A DNA stretch of 27,961 bases from a virus. The stretch's first letter is position 1; the number at the start of each line of letters is the position of its first letter. A program made the position numbers and the translations under genes. Below the pieces are notes generated by a model. That model searched no databases. It was not told the origin of the DNA and saw only the letters and a program-made list of their open reading frames with translations. Shown here one piece after another: positions 7,021 to 14,423 of this stretch. The stretch lies in IMG/VR virus record IMGVR_UViG_3300046028_004526, positions 1-27,961 of that record; one strand, 5' to 3'.

Positions 7021-9144
7021 ATGGGCGTCTTGTCGAGTGCGGCACGTGCTTGTCGTTCCGCTGCTTCGGTTCTGGAGCGGCGGTCTTCGGTGCATCCGGC
7101 GCGGCTGGACGATCCTCGGAAGATGTTCTATGGGGTGTCGGGTGAGGATGCCACGGGGCTTGAGCTTGGCGAAGGGGAGGTGTTGGGGTGGCCCGCACTG
7201 ATTCAGGCGCTTCGGATGATCTCGTGGGGCATTGGCTTGATGCCGTGCCACATTTACGAGCGGACCGGGGACGGCAAGGGCAAACTTAAGGCGGCGGAAG
7301 AACATCCGCTTCACTGGGTGCTTCACGACGAGCCCCACGTGGAATATACGCCGTTTGAATTCAACTCGGCTATGGCGTTTCGGGCCGCGTTCCAAGGGGA
7401 TGCCTACGCGCAGATCATGTCGAAGAATGGTTTCGTGACTTCGCTCTTCCCGATGGATACGCACCGGATGACGGCGAAAAGGCTGAATGGCGCGCTCTAT
7501 TTCGAGTACCAGGAGAACGGCGCGAAGAAGCTTTTCCCCGCTGATCAGATCCTCCACATCAAAGGCTTCAACGACGGCGGGATCCTCGGCTTTGCCCTGA
7601 ACCAGCTATCGCGGACGACGCTCGCTAAGGGTGTGGCCATGGATCGATTCGGCGCGCGGGTCTTCAAGAACGGTATGACGGGCGGTGCGGTGATCGAAGC
7701 CGAACAGCCGTTCAAGTTTCCCAACGACGACGAGAAGAAACGGTTTTACGACAAGATCCAGGAGTCCATGAGCGGCCAGGACAACTGGCACCGGGTGATC
7801 GGACTGCCCTACGGCATGAAGATGAAGAACCTCGGGGTGAGTCCGAAAGACGCTCAGCTTATCGAGGGGCTGACCTTTCAGGTGCAGGACATTTCGCGGC
7901 TTACGGGCGTTCCTCCTTCCCTTCTCATGGAACTGAGCCGCAGCACCTTCACGAATACGGAGCAACAGATGCTCCAGTTCATTCAGCTTTGTCTTGGTCC
8001 GTGGATCGTGAACATCGAGCAGCGCTACAAAAAGAGCCTGCTGCTCAGCATGGACGAGCGGAAAAAATACGTGATCAAGTTTTTGGTCGACGCGCTTCTC
8101 AGAACCGATCTCAAAACTCAGAACGACGCACTTCGTGTGGCAGTCGGCCAACCCTGGATGTCGGTCAATGAGGCGCGCGACCTGAAAGAACTCCAGCCCC
8201 TTGAGGGCGAGCAGTATAACGAGGTGGCGCTGCCGCTGAATATGGCATCGCCTGGTGGGGATCCTGGGCTGACGCCGGAGGCACCAGCACCTGCAACGCA
8301 GACCCCTGCGCAAGACGGGGATGCGGACACAGGGCAGAGGAAGACGCGGGACGCGAAGGCTACGGTGGAGCAGCGGGCTTCGAAGCTGAGCGCGGTGAAG
8401 GCGCGGGTGGGGCTTCGGGATGTGTTTCGGCCTTTGCTTGAGGATGCCTATGGGCGCCAGATGCGGGCGGAAATTCGCGAGGTGACGAAGCTGGTGGACA
8501 AGCACCTGGGGACGGAGGGCCGCGCTACGCGGGACGCTTCGAGCCTGGGGGCGTCGCTTGAGAAGTACTACAACAACAACCCGGCCTATGCGGCGGCCCT
8601 GGAGAAGATCCTGGGTCCGGTGATGCGGTCCTATGCGAATGCGGTGAAGCGTGCGGTGGAAGGCGAACTGGGTGGGCCGGTGCCGGACCTCGGGGACTTC
8701 ATCGACAACTACACGAAGGGCTTCACGGCACGCCAGGCGGAGAGCCACCTGGGGCAGTTGCTTGCCCTGGTGCGCGATTCGGAAGACCCCTACGCCTCAG
8801 TCAATGAACGGCTGAAAGAATGGGGCATCGGGCGCAGTGGCGGCGCGGGTAAGACGGCGGCTGAGAAGCTGGCGGGGCGCGAGGCGATCCAGTGGGGTGA
8901 TGCGGTGGCGCGTGAGTCGATGCGCCGTGCCGGTGTGACCCAGTTGGTCTGGATTGCGAACGGAACGGCCTGCCCGATCTGCCAGGAGCTTGACGGCTCG
9001 GTGGTGGGGATTGAAGACGGCTTCGTGGAAGCAAGCGACGAGATCGATCCGGCGGATGACGAGGTGAGCCCGCTGAAGGTTTACAGCAAAGTGCTTCACC
9101 CACCTTTGCACAACGGCTGCGAATGCATGCTGGCGGCGGGCTGA
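7021..9144 (+). CDS. portal protein fused to MuF-like head morphogenesis domain
   Basis: Residues 1 to about 405 of this 707-residue protein match HK97-like portals in order: G-W-P-A-L-I-Q-A-L-R-M-I-S near the N-terminus, G-D-A-Y-A, then D-I-S-R-L-T-G-V-P-P-S-L-L and E-Q-Q-M-L-Q-F. A Pro/Ala-rich linker (about 405-455) follows. The C-terminal part shows the MuF/SPP1 gp7 signature: W-I-A-N-G-T-A-C-P-I-C near 641-651, then H-P-P-L-H-N-G-C-E-C near 695-704. The portal forms the dodecameric DNA gateway; MuF-like proteins are minor head proteins ejected or needed for assembly. These are usually two genes. The ATG at 7021 is taken as start with only a weak ribosome-binding site; the frame stays open upstream to TTG 6940, inside the terminator. 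Confidence 0.93.
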   Translation: MGVLSSAARACRSAASVLERRSSVHPARLDDPRKMFYGVSGEDATGLELGEGEVLGWPALIQALRMISWGIGLMPCHIYERTGDGKGKLKAAEEHPLHWVLHDEPHVEYTPFEFNSAMAFRAAFQGDAYAQIMSKNGFVTSLFPMDTHRMTAKRLNGALYFEYQENGAKKLFPADQILHIKGFNDGGILGFALNQLSRTTLAKGVAMDRFGARVFKNGMTGGAVIEAEQPFKFPNDDEKKRFYDKIQESMSGQDNWHRVIGLPYGMKMKNLGVSPKDAQLIEGLTFQVQDISRLTGVPPSLLMELSRSTFTNTEQQMLQFIQLCLGPWIVNIEQRYKKSLLLSMDERKKYVIKFLVDALLRTDLKTQNDALRVAVGQPWMSVNEARDLKELQPLEGEQYNEVALPLNMASPGGDPGLTPEAPAPATQTPAQDGDADTGQRKTRDAKATVEQRASKLSAVKARVGLRDVFRPLLEDAYGRQMRAEIREVTKLVDKHLGTEGRATRDASSLGASLEKYYNNNPAYAAALEKILGPVMRSYANAVKRAVEGELGGPVPDLGDFIDNYTKGFTARQAESHLGQLLALVRDSEDPYASVNERLKEWGIGRSGGAGKTAAEKLAGREAIQWGDAVARESMRRAGVTQLVWIANGTACPICQELDGSVVGIEDGFVEASDEIDPADDEVSPLKVYSKVLHPPLHNGCECMLAAG

Positions 9145-9146
9145 GG

Positions 9147-9181
9147 GAATTATGAATTACGAATTGCGAATGACGAATGAC
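9147..9181 (+). repeat. heptad array GAATTAT type (five units)
   Basis: Exactly five period-7 units: GAATTAT, GAATTAC, GAATTGC, GAATGAC, GAATGAC. The array begins 2 nt after the portal stop and ends immediately before the GGAGGG ribosome-binding site of the protease gene. Confidence 0.9.
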
Positions 9182-9195
9182 ATGGAGGGTTCGCG

Positions 9196-9897
9196 GTGAA
9201 AGGGCTTATTGAGAGACGTGCGGTGCCTTTCGAGGTGCGGGCGAGCGAGGACGGAAAGCCGAAGTTGCGCGGGCTGGCGGTGGTCTTCAATTCGGAGACG
9301 GTGATTGGTGGCGAATTTCGCGAGGTGGTTCGTCCTGGTGCGCTGACGAAGACGATTGCAGAGCGTGACATCAAGATGCTTTGGAACCATGACACGAACT
9401 TTCCCATGGGTTCCACGCGGGCCGGAACGCTTTCGCTATACGAGAGTGCGCGGGGGCTGGAGGTGGACAACGATCCGCCGAGCCTCGGCATGAATGCCGG
9501 GTTCCTTGAGAGCATCGAACGGGGCGACGTGAGCCAGATGAGCTTTGGCTTCGAGGTGATCAAGGAGAACGTGGTGCGCGCGGAAGGCGAGATGCTTTTG
9601 CGCGAGATCCTTGAGGTGAAATTGTGGGAGGTGAGCCCGGTGACGTTCCCCGCTTATACCGACACCGAGATCGGTACACGGGCGGCGGAAGTACGGGCGG
9701 GCTGGGTTAAAGAAGGCATTTTGCCGGATTCGCTTGTGCGGTCCGGAGACGATAACGCCGAAGGCGACACCACTCCGGAGCCGGACCCCAGTGCGGTCCA
9801 CTCTGTCGAGCCGGGCGGGGAGGCGACGATGGACAGAAACAACGCGAGGGCAATGCGGGCGCTACTGCTGGCAACCCTGGAGAAAGAACTATGCTGA
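9196..9897 (+). CDS. prohead protease (HK97-like, U35)
   Basis: This 233-residue protein is the maturation protease that trims the capsid delta domain and scaffold. The catalytic-type residues are visible as H65 in W-N-H-D, S116 in Q-M-S-F-G-F and E145 in K-L-W-E-V-S-P-V-T-F-P-A-Y. The spacing is close to HK97 gp4. The C-terminal third (from about residue 165) is acidic and low complexity, as expected for a self-cleaved tail. The GTG start at 9196 is supported by GGAGGG at 9184-9189, which sits directly after the heptad array. The last codons overlap the capsid start by 7 nt, coupling protease and capsid translation. Confidence 0.93.
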   Translation: MKGLIERRAVPFEVRASEDGKPKLRGLAVVFNSETVIGGEFREVVRPGALTKTIAERDIKMLWNHDTNFPMGSTRAGTLSLYESARGLEVDNDPPSLGMNAGFLESIERGDVSQMSFGFEVIKENVVRAEGEMLLREILEVKLWEVSPVTFPAYTDTEIGTRAAEVRAGWVKEGILPDSLVRSGDDNAEGDTTPEPDPSAVHSVEPGGEATMDRNNARAMRALLLATLEKELC

Positions 9898-11114
9898 ACG
9901 CATTACGTCAGAAACGGGCTAAGGCCCTGAGCGATGCACAGGCGATTGACGCCCGTGCGCATGGTGAGAACCGGGACATCAACGCGGAAGAGCGCGGGCA
10001 GTTTGAAGCGTTCATGGCGGATTACACCGCTTTGGGCGATCAGATCCAGCGCAAAGAAATGTTGGAGCGTGAGACGCTGCGCCTGGCCGAGTTGACCAAT
10101 GAGCAGGTAGACCTTAACAGCGGCGTCGAACATCGCTCTGTTACCCCTGAATCTGAACTTCGCGCCCGTCAGTACAAGGCGTATGAGGGCTGGTTGCGCA
10201 GCGGCCAGATGGGTCCGGAATTCCGCGCGCTTCAGGTGGATCAGGATGTGACCGGCGGTTACCTCCAGACCCCTCAGCAGATGGTGACCCAGTTGCTCAA
10301 GGCTGTTGATAACCAGGTCTTCATGCGGCAGCTTGGCACCGTCTATCGCGTGCCGAACGCCGAGAGCCTGGGTGTTCCCAGCCTTGACGCTGACCCGGCT
10401 GACCCGACCCGCACCACGGAAATTCTTTCCGGCGATGAAGACAGCACCATGGCCCTGGGCAAGCGCAAGCTGACCCCGACGCCCTATGCCATTCGCCTGA
10501 AGTCTTCCCAGACCCTGCTTCGGAAGGTGCCCTCGGCTGGCGCCCTTATCGAAGAGCGCCTGGCCTACAAGATGGCTGTGGTTGACGAGAACGCTTTCAT
10601 GAACGGCGACGGCGGCGATTCGCCCCTGGGCGTGTTCACTGCAAGCGCGAATGGTGTGCCCACCAGCCGCGACTACAACACCGACATGACCACCACGGCC
10701 CCGACCTTCGACGGGCTGTTGGGCATGAAGTACACCCTGAACGAAGCCTATTGGGGCAACGCTGGAACCCGGTGGATCTTCCACCCCGACTGCATGCTGA
10801 AGATCGCGAAGATCAAGGACGGTGAAGGCCGCTACCTGCTGCGCGAGAACGTGGCCTCGGGCGAGGGTGACACCATCTTCGGCATCCCCGTGGCGCTGAG
10901 TCGCTACGCCCCGAACACCTTCACCGCGGGCCTGTATTTCGGGATCCTCGGTGACCTGAGTTACTACTGGATCGCCGATGCGCTTGACCTTCGGATCCAG
11001 CGGGTGAACGAGCTCTACGCCGCGACCGACCAGGTTGGTTTCTTCGCGCGCGCGGAAGATGACGGCATGCCGGTGCTTGCCGAGGCGTTTGTTCGCGGGA
11101 AACTGGCTTCATAG
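9891..11114 (+). CDS. major capsid protein (HK97 fold) with delta domain
   Basis: This 407-residue shell protein starts with a charged helical delta domain (about residues 1-80, with Q-K-R-A-K-A-L-S and F-M-A-D-Y-T-A-L-G). It continues into the HK97 core with D-V-T-G-G-Y-L-Q-T-P near residue 118, S-Q-T-L-L-R, and G-I-P-V-A-L-S near 343. The delta domain acts as internal scaffold and is removed by the protease encoded just upstream. Codons are richer in C at third positions than in flanking genes, consistent with high expression. The TAG stop shares its AG with the first heptad of the downstream array. Identification is firm. Confidence 0.93.
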   Translation: MLNALRQKRAKALSDAQAIDARAHGENRDINAEERGQFEAFMADYTALGDQIQRKEMLERETLRLAELTNEQVDLNSGVEHRSVTPESELRARQYKAYEGWLRSGQMGPEFRALQVDQDVTGGYLQTPQQMVTQLLKAVDNQVFMRQLGTVYRVPNAESLGVPSLDADPADPTRTTEILSGDEDSTMALGKRKLTPTPYAIRLKSSQTLLRKVPSAGALIEERLAYKMAVVDENAFMNGDGGDSPLGVFTASANGVPTSRDYNTDMTTTAPTFDGLLGMKYTLNEAYWGNAGTRWIFHPDCMLKIAKIKDGEGRYLLRENVASGEGDTIFGIPVALSRYAPNTFTAGLYFGILGDLSYYWIADALDLRIQRVNELYAATDQVGFFARAEDDGMPVLAEAFVRGKLAS

Positions 11115-11143
11115 TCTGGAGTCTGTAGTCCGGAGTCTGTAGG
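11113..11143 (+). repeat. heptad array AGTCTGG type (four units + AGG)
   Basis: Units AGTCTGG, AGTCTGT, AGTCCGG, AGTCTGT then AGG. The capsid stop codon TAG overlaps the first unit by two bases. Confidence 0.88.
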
Positions 11144-11159
11144 AAACAAAAACAATCAA

Positions 11160-11192
11160 CGCCTGGGCACGGCTAAAGGCACGGCCCAGGCG
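11160..11192 (+). promoter_or_regulatory. leader stem-loop upstream of gene at 11209
   Basis: CGCCTGGGC (11160-11168) pairs perfectly with GCCCAGGCG (11184-11192), a 9-bp stem with a 15-nt loop. The AAAGGA ribosome-binding site follows at 11195-11200. There is no T-run. It may be a processing, stability or attenuation element between the highly expressed capsid gene and the next gene. Confidence 0.6.
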
Positions 11193-11208
11193 CGAAAGGA
11201 ATAACGAC

Positions 11209-11646
11209 ATGAGCTTTTTGAAGAACAACGTTTTGTCGGTAGGCGAAGCGGCGGGCGCTGCGAATACCACGGCACTCACCAGTGAGATCGTTGACATGAG
11301 CGGTTTCGACACCGTGACGTTCATCGCCTTGACCGGCGACGTGACGAGCGGGTGCGTGCTGGGCCTGAACATCGAGCACGGCGACGTGGCTGCTGGCAGC
11401 GACATGGCCGACACCACGATCAACGCAGCCTTCACGGCTGGCGCGAGTGATGCGGACAGCAAGATCCTGGCCGTGGAACTGCACAAGCCGACCAAGCGCT
11501 ATGCCCGCGCGGTGCTGACCCGCACCACGCAGAATGCTGTGGTGGGCGGGATCATCGCGATCCAGTCCGAGCCGAGCAAGGCGCCAGTGACCCAGGACGC
11601 GACCGTGATCGATCACGAGATCGGTATCAGTTCGCCGTCCGCTTAA
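11209..11646 (+). CDS. putative minor structural/decoration protein
   Basis: This 145-residue protein is not assigned to a named family. It lacks charged coiled coils and is rich in Ala, Thr and beta-forming residues (for example F-D-T-V-T-F-I-A-L-T and V-V-G-G-I-I-A-I). Its place directly after the major capsid gene is where many HK97-like phages encode a capsid decoration or stabilising protein; that is inference from position. AAAGGA at 11195-11200 is the ribosome-binding site, preceded by a heptad array and a 9-bp hairpin. It is not translationally coupled to its neighbours, unlike the core head genes. Confidence 0.6.
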   Translation: MSFLKNNVLSVGEAAGAANTTALTSEIVDMSGFDTVTFIALTGDVTSGCVLGLNIEHGDVAAGSDMADTTINAAFTAGASDADSKILAVELHKPTKRYARAVLTRTTQNAVVGGIIAIQSEPSKAPVTQDATVIDHEIGISSPSA

Positions 11647-11696
11647 TGATCTCTTTCCTTCTGCTGGGCCTGTCGCCTTGTAGGGTTGCCATGGTT

Positions 11697-11722
11697 GGGG
11701 GTGGTGCGCGAGTGCCACCCCC
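11697..11722 (+). other. GC-rich hairpin after gene at 11209
   Basis: GGGGGTGG (11697-11704) and CCACCCCC (11715-11722) form an 8-bp stem with a 10-nt loop, about 50 nt after the upstream stop. No T-tract follows, so it is a weak candidate for a terminator and a better one for a 3'-end stability element. Confidence 0.5.
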
Positions 11723-11737
11723 ACTCCTGGGCGGAAA

Positions 11738-11765
11738 GAATTATGAATTATGAATTATGAATTAT
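11738..11765 (+). repeat. heptad array GAATTAT type (four perfect units)
   Basis: Four identical GAATTAT units end just before the AAAGGGG ribosome-binding site (11767-11773) of the next gene. Same family as the arrays at 9147 and 15372. Confidence 0.9.
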
Positions 11766-11779
11766 GAAAGGGGATGGTG

Positions 11780-12040
11780 ATGCGTGTGAAGGTTCACCTG
11801 CTGAAGCGGGTTGCGGGGCCGGATGGGAATTTTCCGTCCGGTCGGACGATTGAGGTTTCTGAGGCGCAGGCGAAAGACCTGGTGGCTGATGGTGCTGCGG
11901 AACGGATTGACGCGATGGTGCCGTATGTGAGTCTGGAGTCTGGAGTCCGGAGTCCGGAGGAAGAGAAGGCACCAAAGAGCAAGCGGGAGACGGCGGTTGA
12001 TAAGGGTTCTTCGAAGCGGGAAAAGGCGGACGAAAAGTAG
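11780..12040 (+). CDS. small phage structural-region protein, hypothetical
   Basis: This 86-residue protein has a short ordered N-terminal domain. The pattern is V-K-V-H-L-L-K followed by F-P-S-G-R-T-I-E-V-S, then A-K-D-L-V-A-D-G-A-A-E-R-I. This looks like the small conserved phage proteins encoded between capsid and connector genes, whose role is unknown. A Lys/Glu-rich disordered tail follows. A heptad array (11930-11960) encodes V-S-L-E-S-G-V-R-S-P-E-E at the junction of the two parts. The ATG at 11780 is preferred over the in-frame ATG at 11774 because AAAGGGG ends 6 nt upstream of 11780. The TAG stop shares two bases with the next heptad array. Confidence 0.65.
   Translation: MRVKVHLLKRVAGPDGNFPSGRTIEVSEAQAKDLVADGAAERIDAMVPYVSLESGVRSPEEEKAPKSKRETAVDKGSSKREKADEK
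11930..11960 (+). repeat. heptad array AGTCTGG type, translated
   Basis: Units AGTCTGG, AGTCTGG, AGTCCGG, AGTCCGG then AGG. It is read in the same frame as the copy inside terL (S-L-E-S-G), at the start of the disordered tail. Confidence 0.88.
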
Positions 12041-12069
12041 TCTGGAGTCTGGAGTCTGGAGTCTTTAGG
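12039..12069 (+). repeat. heptad array AGTCTGG type (four units + AGG)
   Basis: Units AGTCTGG, AGTCTGG, AGTCTGG, AGTCTTT then AGG. It overlaps the upstream TAG stop by two bases, exactly as at 11113. Confidence 0.9.
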
Positions 12070-12077
12070 AAACAAGA

Positions 12078-12094
12078 CGCGCGTTGCGCGGGAG
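12078..12094 (+). promoter_or_regulatory. leader mini-hairpin plus Shine-Dalgarno
   Basis: CGCGC (12078-12082), loop GTT, GCGCG (12086-12090), followed at once by GGAG (12091-12094) and the ATG at 12105. Near-identical leaders occur at 12553 and 15409. Confidence 0.65.
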
Positions 12095-12104
12095 AATATA
12101 GAAC

Positions 12105-12515
12105 ATGAGCTACAACAGGAAAGTTTACGAGAAGCAGGGCGCGGACGAGTTGCACGTTTCGGACGAGGGCCGGATCCGGCTGGATGGCGCTGCGGTGATT
12201 GAGGCGGAAACGGCGGCGGTAACGCTGAGCACGAACGCCGGAACGCTGAGCAAGCGCATGGGCCTGATCACGACTGAGGCATTGACCACGGCGGCTGGCG
12301 CGGCGGTGACCTTGACGATCACCAATACCCTCTGCGCTGCTGCGGACATCCTCCGCGTATGGCGCCAGGGCGGTACGAGCGACGAAGGCACGGAGATCTT
12401 CTATGGCATCCCCGCTGCCGGCAGCTTCACGATCCTGCTGGAGAACCGTCACGCGAGTGCGGCGTTTGATGGCACGTTCATCTTCGGCTTCGAGATCATC
12501 AAGCAAGCAGCTTAA
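12105..12515 (+). CDS. putative virion accessory protein, hypothetical
   Basis: This 136-residue protein is unrecognised. Its composition (Ala/Thr-rich, alternating hydrophobics such as A-A-V-T-L-T-I-T-N-T-L and F-T-I-L-L-E-N-R) predicts an all-beta fold, as in decoration or tail-surface proteins. It follows the array-hairpin-SD leader at 12039-12094 with GGAG 10 nt before the ATG, so it is translated on its own rather than coupled. Position between capsid and connector genes suggests a head component, but this is inference only. Confidence 0.6.
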   Translation: MSYNRKVYEKQGADELHVSDEGRIRLDGAAVIEAETAAVTLSTNAGTLSKRMGLITTEALTTAAGAAVTLTITNTLCAAADILRVWRQGGTSDEGTEIFYGIPAAGSFTILLENRHASAAFDGTFIFGFEIIKQAA

Positions 12516-12516
12516 G

Positions 12517-12547
12517 AGTCTGGAGTCCGTAGTCCGGAGTCTGGAGG
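12517..12547 (+). repeat. heptad array AGTCTGG type (four units + AGG)
   Basis: Units AGTCTGG, AGTCCGT, AGTCCGG, AGTCTGG then AGG. It begins one base after the preceding TAA stop. Confidence 0.9.
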
Positions 12548-12552
12548 AAGAA

Positions 12553-12569
12553 CGCGCTTTGCGCGGGAG
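12553..12569 (+). promoter_or_regulatory. leader mini-hairpin plus Shine-Dalgarno
   Basis: CGCGC (12553-12557), loop TTT, GCGCG (12561-12565), then GGAG (12566-12569), 8 nt before the ATG at 12578. Same design as 12078-12094. Confidence 0.65.
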
Positions 12570-12577
12570 TTTTGGCG

Positions 12578-12946
12578 ATGCATGTTCAACGATTTGTTGT
12601 GCCGGTTACGGTGGATGCGAGTGGCGATGCCACGGCGTACAGCCCTGTGGTTACGGGGCGGGTGCTCCAGATTCATTATGTGAAGACGGACTACGCGAAT
12701 GGCGTGGACTTCACGATCACGAGCGAGGCTACGGGCCAGCAGCTTTGGGTACAGGTGAACCAGGACTCGGCCGCTATCAAGGCACCGAGGCAGCCTACCT
12801 ATGACGGGGTTGGGGTGGCGAGCCTGTATGCGGCTGGTGGTGAGCCGGTTGAGGATCACATTTATCTGGCGAATGACCGGGTGAAGATCGTTGTCGCTGC
12901 TGGTGGTGTTTCGAAGACGGGCACGTTCCACGTTGTGATTGGGTAA
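12578..12946 (+). CDS. putative virion accessory protein, hypothetical
   Basis: This 122-residue protein is not assigned. It opens with H-V-Q-R-F-V-V-P-V-T-V-D and continues as a beta-rich sequence (G-R-V-L-Q-I-H-Y-V, V-D-F-T-I-T-S-E, D-R-V-K-I-V-V-A-A-G-G-V), a pattern common in small head or decoration proteins near connector genes. The ATG at 12578 has GGAG 8 nt upstream; a TTG at 12572 in frame is less likely. It sits 3 nt before the connector gene, so it may be co-expressed with it despite its separate leader. Confidence 0.62.
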   Translation: MHVQRFVVPVTVDASGDATAYSPVVTGRVLQIHYVKTDYANGVDFTITSEATGQQLWVQVNQDSAAIKAPRQPTYDGVGVASLYAAGGEPVEDHIYLANDRVKIVVAAGGVSKTGTFHVVIG

Positions 12947-12949
12947 CGC

Positions 12950-13759
12950 ATGAACCTCTATGCGACATTGACTGCTTTGAAGAGCGCGCTGAATGTGACG
13001 AGCACGGCGCGGGACTCGCTTTATCTGGAGCATCTGGCGGCGGCGAGTCGTCGGATTGAGCAGCATTGTGGCCGGGTGTTCTATGTGTCGAGCGCGGTGC
13101 GGTATTTCAATGCGCCGTCCGGTGACCTGGCCTGGCTGGACGACTTCTGTAGTTTGTCGGCGCTTGCGATGGACAGCGATCTGGATGGAACCTTCGACGG
13201 TGAGACTTGGGTGGAGGGGACGGACTGGGTTTCGTTCCCCTACAACTCGTTCCCGAAGTTCGGCGTGGAGATGCACGTCAATGGTGACTACGGCTTCGTG
13301 GAGCAGCGGCGGTACATAAAGGCTACCGGTATCTTCGGGTATGGCGACGGGCTGAGCGCAAGCCCCTGGGACGCGAAGACGATCACGGGGACGGTGGCCA
13401 GCGTGGACGGCACGACACTGACGCTCAGCGCGGATGGGGTGGTCCAGGCGGGCCACACGATCCAGATCGGGACGGAGCAGATTTATGTGGAGAGCCTGGG
13501 CACGCTGAATGCCGTGGTGCTGCGCGGTGTGAATGGGACCACTGCGGCGATTCATGCGGCGGCTGCGGTGAGCCTGGCGAAGTACCCGGTGGCGGTGGTG
13601 CGGGCTTGCGTGACGCTGGCGATCTCGGGGCTGAGTCGCGAGGGCAAGGCCGGGATGAAGACGGAGCGGATCGGGGACTACAGCTACACGCTTTCGGATG
13701 AAGGCGACGAAATGAAGTTTCTTGAGCGTGCGCTCATGGGCCTTGGAAAACTGGTATGA
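12950..13759 (+). CDS. head-tail connector (gp6-like) with inserted beta domain
   Basis: The N-terminal part of this 269-residue protein (L-T-A-L-K-S-A-L, then A-A-A-S-R-R-I-E-Q-H-C-G-R-V-F) and its C-terminal helix (G-D-Y-S-Y-T-L, F-L-E-R-A-L) match the gp6-like connector family that seats under the portal. It is about twice the usual ~100-residue core. Between them, residues about 144-214 form an extra beta module with T-L-T-L-S-A-D, I-Q-I-G-T-E-Q-I-Y-V and R-G-V-N-G-T-T-A-A-I-H. A similar module is found in the tail protein at 19123. The start follows the preceding stop by 3 nt, and the stop overlaps the next ATG (ATGA). Confidence 0.85.
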   Translation: MNLYATLTALKSALNVTSTARDSLYLEHLAAASRRIEQHCGRVFYVSSAVRYFNAPSGDLAWLDDFCSLSALAMDSDLDGTFDGETWVEGTDWVSFPYNSFPKFGVEMHVNGDYGFVEQRRYIKATGIFGYGDGLSASPWDAKTITGTVASVDGTTLTLSADGVVQAGHTIQIGTEQIYVESLGTLNAVVLRGVNGTTAAIHAAAAVSLAKYPVAVVRACVTLAISGLSREGKAGMKTERIGDYSYTLSDEGDEMKFLERALMGLGKLV

Positions 13760-14085
13760 GCTTCGACAGCCTGAAAAATACCACGATGGACGTATGGCGC
13801 GAGGGTTCGCCTTCGAAGAACGCTATCGGTGAGAGCGAGGGAACCTGGGGCGCCATCGAGGAGGCCGTGTCGGTGCGCTGGCAACCTACGGGCGGCGAGG
13901 AACGGACGGACGAGAGCAAGGCGGCGCTTCGGCTGGGTAAGGTTTGGTTTGACCTGGGGCTTGACCTTCGGGCTTCGGACCGCGTGGAGATCGACGGGGA
14001 CTACTGGGAAGTGGTCACCGTGGATCCCGACGTTTCCGGGGCTGGCCACCATGGCGCGGCGGAACTTCGACAGGTGACGCTATGA
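13756..14085 (+). CDS. head closure / head-tail adaptor protein
   Basis: This 109-residue protein fits the head-tail adaptor family (SPP1 gp16 / HK97 gp7 type): an N-terminal V-W-R-E-G, a central V-R-W-Q-P, and a late D-R-V-E-I-D-G-D-Y-W-E-V segment followed by a strand rich in small residues. These proteins close the portal channel after packaging and join head to tail. The start and stop overlap both neighbours as ATGA, typical of the connector operon. Family assignment is from pattern and gene order. Confidence 0.8.
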   Translation: MSFDSLKNTTMDVWREGSPSKNAIGESEGTWGAIEEAVSVRWQPTGGEERTDESKAALRLGKVWFDLGLDLRASDRVEIDGDYWEVVTVDPDVSGAGHHGAAELRQVTL

Positions 14086-14423
14086 AGGTGGGCATCCGCG
14101 CGAAGATCAACCTGGGCGGTAAAGACTGGGTGGCGCACGTGACCGGGCTGACCGGCGACCAGATCCAGCAGATGGGTCAGGACATCGCGGCGGAAGCGGA
14201 GCGCAATGTGGGCGCGATGAGCTTCATCGAGAGCACGGGCGAACTGAAGTCGAACATAGACTATCAGAAGACGGGCGCACTCAGTTGCCAGGTGTCGGCG
14301 GCGGCGGACCATTCGAGCTATATCGAGTGGGGCACGAAGTACATTGATCAGAAGATGCCTTTTATCTGGCCTGCTTATCGCAAGGTGAAGAAGGCTCTTC
14401 TGAGCGGGAAACCGTGGGTATGA
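14082..14423 (+). CDS. neck / tail completion protein (HK97 gp10-like)
   Basis: This 113-residue protein has the characteristic end of the HK97-gp10 family: Y-I-E-W-G-T-K near residue 86, followed by M-P-F-I-W-P-A-Y. The N-terminal half has a helix with M-G-Q-D-I-A-A-E-A-E-R-N-V. Members act at the head-tail joint. Translation is coupled both upstream and downstream (ATGA overlaps). Confidence 0.85.
   Translation: MKVGIRAKINLGGKDWVAHVTGLTGDQIQQMGQDIAAEAERNVGAMSFIESTGELKSNIDYQKTGALSCQVSAAADHSSYIEWGTKYIDQKMPFIWPAYRKVKKALLSGKPWV

Noticed and set aside
7606-8748. Long minus-strand open frame opposite the portal gene; similar ones at 365-1246, 12512-13555, 19783-21042 and 22643-23662
   Set aside because: They mirror well-supported plus-strand genes, have Arg/Pro/His-rich compositions typical of antisense shadows in GC-rich DNA, and lack ribosome-binding sites and family motifs.
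9147-9181. CRISPR-like repeat array
   Set aside because: Units are only 7 bp, directly adjacent, with no spacers and no cas genes.
11697-11722. Intrinsic terminator after the gene at 11209
   Set aside because: The stem is strong, but no T-tract follows, and the downstream genes appear to belong to the same operon.
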